The notes beneath the pieces are model-generated. The model did not search any database. It was not told the DNA's origin and saw only the letters and a program-made list of their open reading frames with translations. Made by a program: the position numbers and the translations under genes. A stretch of 64,000 nucleotides of DNA from the NCBI GenBank assembly GCA_010279815.1, contig QEOQ01000663.1, positions 336,511-400,510 of the forward strand, written 5' to 3'. The stretch comes from Brachionus plicatilis. Lineage: Eukaryota > Rotifera > Eurotatoria > Ploima > Brachionidae. The stretch's first letter is position 1, and each line of letters begins with the position of its first letter. Shown piece by piece: positions 1 to 12,581 of the stretch.

Positions 1-3000
1 TTTTTGTTCACATTTAAATGCTTAAAGTTTGTAGTTAGGCAACATTTTTTGAATGAAAATTATTATTCAGTCTACCTTGATGGTGAAAAATGTGCAAAAA
101 TCTAAACTAGATTGGAAAAATTATCATTCTACAAGTCACTTGAATTTTGAATTCAGAATTTTTGGAAAAAAAAAAGAGAAAATCTCTTTAAATATTAGCA
201 AACAATTGCGTTTCAGAATCTAATTTAAAACCAAATTCTGCATTGTTTATAATACCACACCTTTATGTAAATAATTTATTGAAAAAAATAATTTAAAATC
301 AGTTATTTGACATGCATGGGCAGTAAAATTTGAACGTGATTTGAAATGTATGAAGACAAATAATTCCAAAAAAAAATATTTCCTCATTTGAATGAAAACT
401 GACGATAGTGCTGAGTTGATTATATATTTAAATATTTAAATATGTAATTAAATGTATTAATCAAATGAAAAATGAGAACTTAGCTACTAGGATTTCGGGC
501 CTAGATTAATGATTTGATTAGAGAGAGAGAGAGAAAAAAAAATAATTTTTTTTTGTTTCTGAAAATAAAATCAGAATGAACTTGTCACTTAAATACCTGC
601 CGAGTTATAAAAAAAAACTAAGTCAAAAAAATAAATTGAACATCTCTTTTAATGAACTAAATACTTCAAAACTATTTTCCTCTCGATTGAGTTCAATTGT
701 TATTTAAGAACCTTACAAAGCTCGTTCTGTTTGTTGCGTAGGGTCACAAATTGAAGTATTCACTTAAATATTCTAATAAAATAGTTTTAATTGCCTGTAA
801 TTTTTATTTAGCCTAAATAAATGTGCCGTTGTTATTGTTTAAATCAGGAGTAAAACGTAATTTATGCCTCGATTCGATGCCAATAATATTTAAACGCAAA
901 TTTTGCTCTACATTTCTCCAAAGTTTATATAGCCTCCTGAAAAGCACTTAGACTGAGAAAACTAAATGAATCTGCTTTAAAAAAAATAAATTAAACGTTG
1001 CTCAGGTGTTGGTCGGTCATTCAATCTCGGCCAATTGTGCATTAATCAAATCAAATATTTAAATCAAAACAAATAAAAAAGCTTGATTTAAATAATTTTA
1101 AGCTAAACTATGTAAATTAAGTTAAAAATTGAAGCAGCTAGCAGTGAGTAGCTCTTAAGCCTAACAATAATATTTTTGTTTCGGATTTAAGAGAATCAAA
1201 AATAGCAGGAAATAGTTTTTTCAACTGTCAAAAAATACTTTCAATTATTACCCAACACAAGTGGAAAATAAACATAGCATAGAGTGTTTTAAATTTTTGT
1301 CAAGATTCAATTTATGAATCACGTGATTTGAACAAATGCTGGCACTGAATGATCCGGTGTAATTCAATCAATCAACTCTAGGCTTTTTTTTAGTATTTTC
1401 CCTTGAGAATCCATTAAAATGAGTGAAAAATCTCATATACTAGTTCACTTTTTGATTTAAATATTTAAAGCTTTATCTAACAAATTAAAAGTAATTAATA
1501 ATCCTGATCGATTACTAGAGAACGAACTCTTAATGCCAAATAATGGGAATCAATTATGTGTTTATATGATGGCAAACATTTACGTGAATTGTACTACTTT
1601 AAAGTTTATTTAATATAAATAAAAAAAATATTTATTTACTTCATTGAATTTTCCTCTAAAATAAAGCTCAACTCTATAAACCTTATTTGGGCATACTATT
1701 AGGCTTTTGGCATTTAAGATTACATTGACTAAAAAAAATCGATGATGTGTCAATTCATATAAAATATAATTCATAGAATAAATTTAAAGTAGAAAAATGT
1801 TTCATAGAAATAAACTCATAGTATTTTTTTTTCATATAAATTATGTTATAAACTTTAAAAGAAAATTTTAAAGATTAAATAAATTTAAAATTGCTTTTTA
1901 GAACAAATTTTAAATGTGTTTACGTTTTATTAACTCTTGAAATAAAATTTTTTCAATTAAATTTTCGTTTTTTGTACATTAAAGGAAAATTTTAAATATT
2001 TTTTTCAATTTATTGTCAATGAAAAAATACGAGAAATTATTATCTCTTTAAAAAATTTACATGAAAATTGCTATTCTACGAAAAAAAAATTTATGAACTG
2101 AACGTTTACCAAAAAAGCATCTTAAAAAATTGTTGCTTAAAGTACTCCATCTTAGAATGCCTGCAAAAGATAATTAAAATTTTCAGAAATAAAATTCGAC
2201 CCTACAAACATATAATCTGAAAAAACATATAATTTGAACCCGAATTGATTTAGATCAGAATGATGGACCATGAATTTATACGATATTCGAAACGAGCTTT
2301 TTTGATTTAATAACATTTAAATTAAAACCAAAAAAACTAGAATTTTTATAGACCTTTTGCATGTCGAACTATCGTCTTAGAAAGATTGGAAAATAAACAA
2401 AAATACGTAATAACAGGTTGAGGCAAAAATAATCAAACTATTTAGAGCGTAAGTAAGAGCGATCATAAGGCTTAAAAATGCCAAATCGAGTTTATCCTGA
2501 ATTGATTTAATATTGATTCATATTTGTTTTCTAATTACTATGCCTACTTTTGTTTATTTTAACCTTAAACTCCGTGATTAAAAGAGTTTGTTTTGTGGAG
2601 CATTTGCGAAAGCAAAAATAAATAATTCTTTTTGATTCGAAGAGTTGAGTCTTTGGCAAAAAGTTGGTTGTCTCTACGAACAAAAAATTCATTAGGATAA
2701 AAAATGCTTAAGACACAATCTTGATAAACAAGCCTGTTTATCACGTTTAAAAATCAATCGCAATTGTAGTTATGTAATAGCTTAGAATGTGATCTTGTTA
2801 ATTCTTGAAAAAAAGAAAACAAGTATACGAATTCTAAATTATCTAAATAGTGTTGGATATTTTGCCATTTCAAAGCTTTAAGAAAAGGATAAAACAAAAT
2901 TTGATACTAGAAAAATATTTGCTCATTCCTCTTCTTACCTTTTGCTCATAATTCCAAGCCAAACAGAACATATCCAAGTCAAGCGATTAATTCTTTAATT

Positions 3001-6000
3001 AAACTTTGACTTGTGGATCAAATACAATGTTTCGTGTTGAGATTAAGAGCTGCTTGGTTAGTTCGACCCGAGAGACTGGACCAAAGTCAGCAAGATTTGG
3101 CTAACAAAAGAATTCTTAATGAAAAAACAACAAATCGTGCAGTCAAAAACACAATCGAGAGAGAACTTGTTTTGATTGAGCGACCTGCGATCAAATCATT
3201 ACTTAGAAAAAACATTCAGAAAAAAAGCGAAAAAGAAATAATTAATTAAATTAAATGCTTTTGGCAATGGGCTTTGGCTCTAGTCACTAGTTTTTTCGAA
3301 TAAAGTTTCAAAGTATTAAAAAAAGTCTTAAATCCACCCATTCTACCTGCAGGCTTCTCTAGAGGTATATTGATCACAATTTAAATTAACAATACGGCTT
3401 TAGCTTTTTATTATTATTTTCATAAAAAAAACAGTGAATTAATTCTGTTAAAGAACAAGAATCTTGTACTCCAAAATTTTTTCCAAGGGTATGAATATTC
3501 TTTTTCTTTTTTGAACTTTTTTCACCAGGTTCAATGATGAAAAAGTTTTCAAATTGACTCCGATGACTTGTCACAAAAAGCCTCTTAAAACCCCCTAAAA
3601 AAAGCACTTATTTCCAATCAGATAGAAAAAATGAATGCAAGTATGAGCAAAGCAATAAAATAATTCAGCTCATTGAAAAACATATGAGTGACACAGCAAA
3701 ATTTTCAGAAAAATAATTAGTCTGATTTTAATGAATGGCTTTAGAAAACAACTTATTGCACTCATTGCACAATAGATTTTTTCCGAAAGCTCAATGAAAA
3801 AATCTTGCTTTTATAAACCAGTTTTTTATTTAGCACTTAGAAGTCTTAATCGAAAAGAAAACATCAATCCATTTTCCTGCTATTCCTGTTCCTTGCGGAA
3901 GTGTTCAGATCTATTGAGAATCTTGGAAAAAAAATTTGCTACGTGAGTTAAGTAAATTGGGCTGCAAAATTGGCATTTTAGAATTAAATTTGTGATTTTT
4001 TATCTTTTTATTTTGATGAATATTTTGATCGTAGAATCGGTTTTCGCTCAAAAATCAAGCTGATATTGTCATTAATTTTCACTTTTAAAGCTATCACGAA
4101 AAAACTAAACATATAAATGATATATTGCTAGATACGAATGGGTTCTACTCTTTTACCTCTAAATAGTTTTTTTAATTTGTTTTGTAAAAAATTAAATATC
4201 ACTTATCATTTTTTGAAAAAAAAAGTCGACAAATATTTCTATTAAGCTAATTATTATTTTTTTAAAAATCGATTTTATTATTCATCTTCGTATTTAGAAA
4301 AAAAAATTTTTTAGAACAAAAATGATGCATTTTAGACCTAGATATGTTTATTGTTAAAGACTCATTCAAGTAAAGCTTGTCAAATTGTTAAATTTCTTAA
4401 AGCTTCTAGCAAGTCAGCTAGTTTGTTACTCTTACTCATTAGTTTCGTTTTTTTTTTAAATTAAAGCCATCAAAGGTTACTACTAAAGCTATTAGTCGTA
4501 TCAAAAATTGTTTTTTTAATTTAAGAGTAAATATTTAAGCTCGAGATTATGAGATATGATTCACATTTTTAGAAACAAAAGTGCACGACTTTATTAGAAA
4601 AATAATTCAGTATCCTAAGAAATAAACTTCCTCCAATTTTATCTTGAATTCAAAACTTATTTTCTTATTTTTCAACAATCTTAACAATTAGTTCAACACA
4701 AATAATCTACTTTTATCTTTCTAACAAATAATATAGTCAAATTTGACTCTGAAATCTGAAATATATTTAAAATCTATAAAATATTTAAAAGTCGAATTGC
4801 AAAAAAATGTAAGAAGCATAGCATTATAAGAGGCCTGATTTCAATTAAGATAATAAATTAAGCTCGAGCGTTCTCTTAAAACACCTTATTATGGATTTGG
4901 TTCAATTAGATAGGACTTGTTCATTAAAAGAACATCATTAGTTAAAGTAAATGATGATTACCACGCAAAAATCGACAGCTAAAAACAATAAAAAATAATT
5001 TGAAATGAATAATTATATTATAATAGTTAATCTTTAAAAAATAAGTATTTTCACCAAAATATTAGATAATAAAATATTTTAGAAATCTATTTTATCTTAA
5101 AAGATATCTTTATTGAATGAACAGATGCTTAAGGTAGCACGAGCGTTTTATTTAGATTTTAATATAAAATTTAAACATCGGGAGAAAAGCGGAACTAAAG
5201 TAAATTTTTTTCAATAAAAATAATTGAAACACGTTTTATTAAAATGACAAATGCAAATTTGCTATAAATTTTAATAATTTTATAATTCTTTCAAAGTACG
5301 AATTTTTTGATTCTTTTATTAGTAATTTTTCCCTAGCACGAATATGCATATCTAAAAAATTATTATATCAGAAAAAAATTCTCTCTCTTGAATAACATTT
5401 TTAAAATTTTGAGAAAAAATTTTTCTTTTTTATTTAAAAAAATTTTTTTAATGTAAATTGAAATAATTGGAATCTTTTTTTTTTTAAATTTTAACATAAA
5501 GATATCCTTGGAATTTTTTTTGATATTTGTTTTACATTCGAAAAAAAAATACTCGAGTTTACTTAACTTAATTCATTATTTCAATTATAATGATTATAAT
5601 TGAAATATTGAATTACTTATTTATTATTTGAAACATTTTTAATATTTGGTATAACAAAAAAATCACAATATTCTATCTTAAATTTTCAAATTATTTTAAC
5701 TAAATGTCAATTTTAATAAATTTAATTAGGATTCATTCGAATTGGAGCCGGAATAATCTAAAAATACTTTTTACTGATAATTTTAACGCATGAAAGCTTT
5801 CATGAAACCCAAAAAATACTTAATTTTATTTCAGTATTCATGAATTCGCATAGCTTTATTTATGCCTAATTTAACAAAAATGTTTTCTTGTGAATTTTTG
5901 AAGGACTTTTTTATTTATCATTAATTAGAAAATTAAAAAGGTGTACGATTTATCTTAAATATATTTAAAAAAAAAATAAACTTTAAAATCAATTAAAAAA

Positions 6001-7437
6001 TAATTAGAAAATAATATCATCGTAAAAATTTTCGTTAATTCATTAATTTTGTCTTCTTTTTTCATAAATTATGTAACAAGCATTTTTAAAAATAATTGGC
6101 CAGCGAAAAAAAACTTATCTTATTATAAGGGATTACATTTCCTTTCATTGAATCGGTAAAACAAATTAGTCCAGTAACACGCAATAATTTTTTTTTAAAT
6201 AATGATTAATGGCCTCAAGCTCTGTTTATAAACTAAAATAAAATGAATTTTATTTTTTTGCGTAGAAAATTGTTTCTAAATTTATAAAACAAACCTTTTT
6301 CAACTAAAAAAAAACAAATTAAATTATTTTGATTCTCACTAATAAAAAAAAACACAATAAAAAAAGCACGATTTATTTGAATAGCAATTTTAATAAGCCA
6401 ACCCTTAGAAAAAGAATAACATTGATCATAGGAATTAGAAATTAAATAAATTTTTTTATCTTATCATTTAAATTTTTAGTAAAATTTTGATCGTTTAAAC
6501 AATGCAAATATTTTAAGACCTGATCAAAATTTGAAAACGTCATAAAAAAATAATCAAATTAAAATTTAACTAGAGCAAATAGCTATAATTAAACAATTGT
6601 TTAATTTATTGATTTCGATTGACAATACAAAATAAGTGAAACAGTGGTCATTTTAAACTAATATTTGTCAATATTTGAAGCAAGGAGTAGAGAAAATAAT
6701 TTCTAAAAAAAAATATTTCTTCACTTGATTTCAGTCCAAATCGATAATATAAAATAATTATAAAGAAACTTTTTGCTAAATTACTAATCGAGAAAAAAAA
6801 TTAGTTTTTAAAGCAATGTAGTAACCTTGAGCCTGATTGATAATGAGGCAATAAAAGCGTGTGGGTGCATGAGCAAGCAAAAAAAAAAAATTTCAAAATC
6901 TAATTAAAAAGTCCAAAGATTAAATATTAGCTAATAAAATTTATTTTAAAAAATTTTCTCCCAAGTTTGCCAGATAAAAATAAATTTAAAGACAAAAATT
7001 GTGTCAATCATTAAAAATGCTGAACTAATTTAAAATGTTAAAAAATGCATCCGTTCATATGCTTAAATCTGTTATACACTTATGCATACCGCTCTAATGT
7101 ATATTTATAATAAGAGCTACACATCACAAAGTTAATTTTTATATTATAGAAAGTTCTTCTAATGTTCTCGCTATCCAAATTAATAATCATAATTATGGTG
7201 ACCATATTAGAAGAAGAAAACATCTCTGTCTACAGATCAAACAGCTTAGAACACAAATTCTGCTCTATTTGCCAACTCTAAATGATTAATTTACCAAAAA
7301 TTATAATTTAATTCTTTTTTTTTGGTTTCAAAAAACAAGCTAATTTCTCTCCTTTTTGTTCTCACATTATTTTTTAATTTATTAATAGATAGGCTATTGT
7401 CAAACTATTTGTGATTTAATTGGAGCTGAAGCAAAGA
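1..7437. other. AT-rich intergenic region, no supported gene
   Basis: About 7.4 kb of very AT-rich sequence with long A and T runs and a short GA repeat near 522. A somewhat GC-richer patch lies around 2940-3310 and contains a 78-codon open frame (3013-3249) that starts only at GTG. It also contains a small ATG frame at 3028 and an AATAAA at about 3300. It could hold a degenerate exon, but nothing in it resembles a known family. I see no tRNA, rRNA or recognisable transposon here. Confidence 0.5.
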
Positions 7438-8080
7438 ATGCAAACGATCAAATGCGTTGTAGTAGGAGACGGAGCAGTGGGTAAAACATGTCTGTTGATA
7501 TCATACACCACAAACAAGTTTCCTAGTGAGTATGTTCCGACAGTGTTCGACAACTATGCAGTCACAGTGATGATAGGCGGCGAGCCGTACACCCTTGGCT
7601 TGTTCGATACTGCCGGCCAAGAGGACTACGACCGTCTGCGACCACTCAGCTACCCTCAAACAGACGTATTTTTAGTTTGTTTTAGTGTTGTTAATCCGTC
7701 GTCTTATGAGAACGTCAAAGAAAAATGGGTGCCCGAAATTCTGCACCACTGTCAAAACACGCCATTCTTGCTTGTTGGCACTCAAATCGACCTGCGCGAG
7801 GAGTCGGTCACCATTGACAAGCTTGCCAAGAACAAACTCAAACCGATCACATCAGACCAAGGCGAAAAACTTGCCCGAGAACTCAAAGCAGTTAAGTATG
7901 TAGAATGCTCGGCACTCACTCAAGTAATTTTCCATTTCTAATGTGTTCGAATTGGTATTGGATTTAAAAATTTTTTTTTTTTATTAACAGAAAGGTCTTA
8001 AGAATGTTTTTGATGAGGCCATAGTAGCCGCACTTCAGCCCCCCATGAACAAAAAAAAGAAGCCGTGTCAAATATTGTAG
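7438..8080 (+). CDS. Cdc42 GTPase, canonical copy (2 exons)
   Basis: Rho-family small GTPase Cdc42, a molecular switch for actin, filopodia and cell polarity at membranes. Exons are 7438-7923 and 7991-8080, with a 67-bp GT..AG intron. The product is 191 residues, exactly the usual Cdc42 length. Visible motifs are the P-loop GDGAVGKT (10-17), effector loop YVPTVFDNY (32-40), [12 protein letters not shown] with Gln61, the Cdc42-type Phe56, GTQIDL as the guanine-base motif, ECSAL, a basic tail NKKKKP, and the CaaX box CQIL. Its terminal Leu predicts geranylgeranylation. The start is the ATG at 7438: an upstream in-frame TTG would add six residues absent from the family. The intron falls after codon 162. 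This is where vertebrate CDC42 switches between alternative last exons, so the position looks ancient. An AATAAA lies at 8182. A pyrimidine-rich tract and AG near 7388 may end a 5'UTR intron or mark a trans-splice site (inference). Confidence 0.96.
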
Positions 8081-8489
8081 TGCGTTTTATCAGAGTTTTT
8101 CTTCTATAATCCTTCAGCTTTTTTTATATAAATTCTTATCTTAATTTTAAATTCGAATATTTTTTGTTTATTTTTGCAAAAAATAAAATCTATTCATTCT
8201 TCTAAACTTAAATTGTACTTAAAATCGGAACTTTTTCTTACTTATTATTTTATTTTTTTGTCTAGTATTTTTTTTTTACTGATACGAATTTTAGCTTACA
8301 ATTTAGCGAAAATAAAATTTTGGACTATTTATTTTATTTTTTCAATTGATGTCTTTTATTCCTATTTAGAAAATTTTTGATTATTTTATTTTACCAAAAT
8401 AAAGTTTTCTCAATGAAAAAAAAGTAAGAAAAAATCTAAAAAATTAAATCTATCTAAATTTTAGTACTGAACGGTTCGGCAAAAAAAGA
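8081..8489. other. 3' UTR of Cdc42 and AT-rich spacer
   Basis: Holds the presumed Cdc42 3' UTR with AATAAA at 8182-8187. The rest is T/A-rich and carries only a low-complexity open frame, so no gene is supported. Confidence 0.5.
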
Positions 8490-8705
8490 TGAAATTGTTA
8501 AGTAGCAATTACACAAATGAGACGGGTATTCGAAATGTTGTGATTCGAAGCATTCTTTATTCACTTCCATCAGTCGGACAAACATTGGAACATAATTACT
8601 CAGTTATGCCTTACATATCTCTCATTCAACTCAAAAAGTCAATTAGTGACTAATTTAAATCTTTTAAATTATAATGTTGGAAAGAGTATTATATTTTAAT
8701 TTTTT
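8490..8705 (-). mobile_element. Truncated LINE 3' fragment
   Basis: This stretch aligns by eye with 42557-42775, the 3' end of the better preserved minus-strand LINE in this window. Shared blocks include tagcaattacaca, ttggaacataat and a shared ggaaagagtatcatatttt-like end. It covers the C-terminal end of the reverse-transcriptase ORF plus the start of the 3' UTR and is full of stops and indels. It abuts an oppositely oriented LINE fragment at 8711, so two separate insertions are involved. Confidence 0.65.
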
Positions 8706-8710
8706 AAAGA

Positions 8711-9650
8711 AGGCCGAACTGTTGAATTGGATGAAATACCAAAAGATAGTACAAAAAAATTAGAATTGAAATTAAAGTAAGCAAAACATAGAAAAAAATT
8801 TGTCCAAGAAATCAGTCTTTTAGGTTTCATGATTGATCATAATTTAAATTTCTCTAAACAAGCTTGTAACATGTTTCTTGCTGAAAATAAGAGATTATTT
8901 TAAATTGTTTCGAATTAAAAGACTCCTTTTTTTGTCAACTACTCTAAAATTTCAGTTTTCAATACATTTTTCCTACCTTATTTTGATTATTGTTCAACTC
9001 TTTTGTGATATTTATCTAAATAGGCAATAATTAAACTGGATAAAAGTTATCATTTTTCTATTTTTAAACTGTTTAAGTTCAAGTTTGAAGCGAATAACTT
9101 TAATAATAATGTTAAAAATTTTTGGAAAAATATGGCTTATATGCTTTTCAGCATAGATTTTTAGATAGAATGCCATTATTCTCTTTTAAGACATTATTCT
9201 ATCATAACTCGCCAAAGAATTCCAAAGATAGACTTATCAAAAATTACTCGAGAAATTTAAGCTACAATTTAAGGAATAGTCTGAACCTGATTGAACCAAT
9301 GGCAAAAACCAACAGTGGTGAAAAAACATTTGGATTTTTTTATTCTAGATTTATAAATAGCTTTGTAATCAAAAGATCAATGCTGAAATATGTTACATTC
9401 AAGCTATCAATTTACAATAATATCAATTTGACCTTTATTGAATTTTTTAAAAAATTTTAAAAATTTGATTTAAATTTATCAATATTTTTTTGTTTTCATA
9501 AAAAATAATTAATTCTTTTTTTTTAATTTTATAAAAGTTTTCATTTTAAATTTAAAAAATTTTATTTGAATTAAATAAATGAAGTGTTAATCAATCGACT
9601 ACGACAAGGGCACTAGTCTGTTGATTAACCTTGAAATTGAAATTGAAATT
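8711..9650 (+). mobile_element. Decayed non-LTR (LINE) 3' half with conserved tail
   Basis: Plus-strand remnant of the C-terminal half of a non-LTR retrotransposon reverse transcriptase. The frame-shifted translation contains LGFMIDHNLNFS and FLPYFDYCSTL. A last intact stretch at 9200-9460 reads NLRNSLNLIEPMAKTN and GEKTFGFFYSRFIN, a pattern typical of the end of jockey/CR1-like ORFs. The 3' tail (9577-9650) contains a stem-loop and ends in tandem TTGAAA-type units, the usual simple 3' tail of a LINE. The same tail recurs at 60808. The coding part carries several stops, so the copy is dead. Confidence 0.75.
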
Positions 9651-10079
9651 AATAATAAAAAAAATTAATATAGAAATTTAAATTGAAAGAATTTTTTTGA
9701 GTGTTTTATTTAACAATTATAACTAAGTGTCAACATTTTTATTTTAGAACTAAATTAAACTATTGATATTATTTTAAATATGGACAATATTTCTAATAGA
9801 TCTGATAACATTATTAGTTTCAGAAGATAATCACTTCAGTTAAGGATTACAAACATACATTTGCCTTACGAGATCTTTTAAGTACTAAATTAAGATGGTT
9901 TAATTTAGATGTGAGATTGACTTTTTGGAAAATTAAAGCGTTAGCATTTTTATTTATTTATTTGTTTAAATTAACGTCCTTTAAAGAGAAGCAAAAATTA
10001 AAAGAATAAAATAAAATGAGTTCAAATATTAATCACATAAAAATCCATAGATGAAAAAAGAAAATATTAAAATATGAAC

Positions 10080-11185
10080 CAAGGCGGACTGAAGACACCC
10101 TAGTTCAGAAGAGTCCGATTAAGTCTCTAAAAATATTTTTATAAAATTTGAATCTTAAATTGTTAAGACATTGTTTAATTGAGCCAGATAACCTCTCGTT
10201 GGAGATTAGGTCTTTTTTTTAATCAAATTGAAGTTGATATAAATTAATCATAATAAAGTGTATATTTTTCCCAATTCAAGAATATTTGTCCCGTTCAAAG
10301 GATAATTCTATGCTCGGTATTATTATACTGATTGAAAATATGAAGAGCTGATAAAAATTTAAAATCTTCAGGACTTTAATGATATTAGATATCTGAAAAC
10401 TACAGTTGAGACCTAACATAATCCTAACGAAATTGTTTTGAGAGATGTTTAAAAATTTCAGGGTATCCTCTTTTAAAGTAGTTATACCTAGGCCATTTGT
10501 AAATTTAGATAAACAATAAGTTTTATAGATAAAGCACTTAAGGTCTGGACTAAAAGTGTTGTTCCCCATTCCTAGGTATGAGATAGAGTAAGATTTTTGC
10601 CAGATTGAATGATTTTGAATTTGGATGGGTTGAATTTGAGCCTTAATTTAGACCCATATACAGAGAAGATATCAAGGAGTATATGGAGATTAACAGAATA
10701 TAATTAAAATTATGGCATCCGCATAACTTACAATGCTGACATTTAAACTATTGTATAAAGCCCCAATATTTTTGGTTAAACATTGTTCAATTAAATCATT
10801 TATAAAGATGTTGAAAAAGAAAGGGGATATTATCCTCCCTTGATTGACACCTGAAAGAATTGTGAATTCCTCAGATAATAAGGACTTTGATATTGCAATA
10901 ACAGATTTAGCTGATTTATATTTTTAAACAAAATCCAATAGCAGATATTTAGTCTAGGTAATAGCTTAAAGAATAAGCCATCCTTCCATAATTTATCAAA
11001 AATTTTTTTGGTATCAAGTGAAGCAATTCTTCAGCCTGACTTTTTTTTCCATAATTAATGATTGCCTCTTTTATTAAAAAAAATGGCATGATTACATGAC
11101 ATCTTTTATTCGAAATCCATACTGATAAGTACTTATCATTTTTACCTGAAGCCGATGTGTTTTTAAAAGTATCAAAAACTCTGCT
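10080..11185 (-). mobile_element. Decayed LINE (reverse transcriptase) fragment
   Basis: Read on the minus strand, 11090-10270 gives broken reverse-transcriptase motifs: KKIFDKLWKDGLF (motif A region), SGVNQGRIISPFLFNIFIND (motif B) and SYADAIIL (degraded YADD box). A 97-codon open stretch at 10276-10569 follows, resembling the region after the RT domain. The presumed 3' UTR at 10080-10120 contains an inverted GGACT...AGTCC stem. Multiple frameshifts and stops show it is a pseudogene. The foldback element starting at 11190 forms its upstream border. Confidence 0.75.
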
Positions 11186-11189
11186 CCAT

Positions 11190-11752
11190 TTACCGTAAAT
11201 TCTGGAAACTTAGTACATGTAACTAAATCGGATTTTTTAAGTTGTTACATGTAACAAGTACCGTCTCGCCCATGTTAAAACTTAATCTCATTTAGTTACT
11301 TGTAACTAAACCCAAAAATCTAAAATAAACACTGTGTTTAAATCGAATATTCAATTTTTATTACATGGTCTAAAACTAGAGGTTTGACTTTTGGTACGTC
11401 TCTTAAAATTAAAAAAAAATTCTTTTTAGAAAAATATTTAAATCGACAAAAATCTTTTTTTTTTTTAATTTTAAGAGACGTACCAATAATTAAAATAAAG
11501 AAAAATATTTTTCTAAAAAGAATTTTTTTTTAATTTTAAGAGACGTACCAAAAGTCAAACCTCTAGTTTTAGACCATGTAATAAAAATTGAATATTCGAT
11601 TTAAACACAGTGTTTATTTTAGATTTTTGGGTTTAGTTACAAGTAACTAAATGAGAGTAAGTTATAACATGGGCGAGATGGTACTTGTTACATGTAACAA
11701 CTTAAAAAATCCGATTTAGTTACATGTACTAAGTTTCGAGAATTTACGGTAG
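11190..11752. mobile_element. Foldback MITE with ~250-bp inverted arms
   Basis: Long imperfect palindrome. The left arm (11190-about 11440) starts TACCGTAAATTCTGG. The right arm (about 11502-11752) ends with the complement GAATTTACGGTA. Within the arms acatgtaac, cactgtgttta and ggtacgtctcttaaaatt all recur in inverted order. The central spacer carries an extra copy of the ttaattttaagagacgtacc block. There is no coding potential. A target duplication is not clear. It separates the LINE at 10080-11185 from the MULE remnant at 11800. Confidence 0.85.
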
Positions 11753-11799
11753 TACAAAGTCTTTTTCTACATATAACTAAATTGGTAAAATCAAAGAAG

Positions 11800-12140
11800 A
11801 TAAATTTTTCCAAGATTTCCTGTGAGTTTATGGAATCTTAATGTTAGAATCAAAGCTAGTCTACCAAGAACAAACAGATACGTAGAGTCTTGACGCTCTC
11901 GCATTAACCCAGAGGCATCCAAATACTTTACAGTTAACAAAGATTCAGAACTTTTCAGACTCGAACAAAACAAAAAAGAAACCAATCTTGTTTTCAGGTG
12001 AGATTTTGAAAAAAACAAAAAAAAAGATTTGATACGGCAAGAAAAGCTCAAAAAGTTGATTGATGATTACAATTTGGTATTTTTTTTTAAATGGCTCATT
12101 TATTTATTGGACGATATATCTAAAAAAATAATTATTCAGT
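11800..12140 (+). pseudogene. MULE-type transposase C-terminal remnant
   Basis: The plus-strand frame reads NVRIKASLPRTNRYVES, then KYFTVNKDSELFRLEQNKK. This parallels the other MULE remnant in the window at 33880-34060 (NVHDRVKLNLPRKNNNIES and LTINKVV, LFKLEQSN). LPR-x-NN-x-xES is the conserved C-terminal block of Mutator-like transposases linked to FLYWCH fingers. In-frame stops and the loss of upstream domains make it a dead fragment. The 86-codon minus-strand open frame over this interval is only its antisense shadow. Confidence 0.6.
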
Positions 12141-12520
12141 TAAAAAAAATTTAATCAGTTAATTTATTTCTAATTTTTTTTTATTCTTTATTAATTGGGG
12201 CTCTTAGATACAATCAAATATATCATATATTAATAGTATCTATTACAGCGAAGCATCGAATTATCATCAAAACATCAATGTTTTAAAAAATATATTAGGT
12301 AATAAAAACTCATGAAAAAGAGAAGAGAGAGCTCGAATTCGTTAATATTGACTTAAGTGAATTTTTATGAACATATTAGCTTAATAAAGTTGAGTTGAAA
12401 AAAAGAGAAAAACGAACAAACTGGCCAATACCTATTTGCTGTAATTAATTATTTTTTTCTTTAATTTTTGTTTTGATTTTTTAGATTAATTATTTGACCT
12501 AAGATGTCTAAACAATTGTT
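12141..12520. other. AT-rich spacer, nothing recognised
   Basis: Low-complexity AT-rich DNA without an open frame of note. Confidence 0.4.

Positions 12521-12579
<59 letters not shown>
12521..12579. repeat. (TAA)n microsatellite
   Basis: An uninterrupted AAT/TAA trinucleotide run of about 19 units. A shorter interrupted array of the same type is at 16871-16903. Confidence 0.95.

Positions 12580-12581
<2 letters not shown>

Noticed and set aside
3013..3249. 78-codon frame in the first intergenic region
   Set aside because: It starts only at GTG, has no family resemblance, an upstream in-frame stop is immediate, and no acceptor site is convincing.
3386..3607. 73-codon minus-strand frame
   Set aside because: Composition is Phe/Lys/Asn/Ser-rich as expected of translated AT-rich DNA; no domain and no supporting signals.
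7420..7437. N-terminal extension of Cdc42
   Set aside because: It requires a TTG start; the ATG at 7438 gives the exact family N-terminus [10 protein letters not shown].
8174..8380. Hydrophobic 68-codon frame after Cdc42
   Set aside because: It overlaps the Cdc42 3' UTR and is a T-rich run that yields Phe/Leu/Ile/Tyr by composition alone.
11791..12051. 86-codon minus-strand frame
   Set aside because: It is antisense to the MULE C-terminal remnant on the plus strand, which has recognisable motifs.
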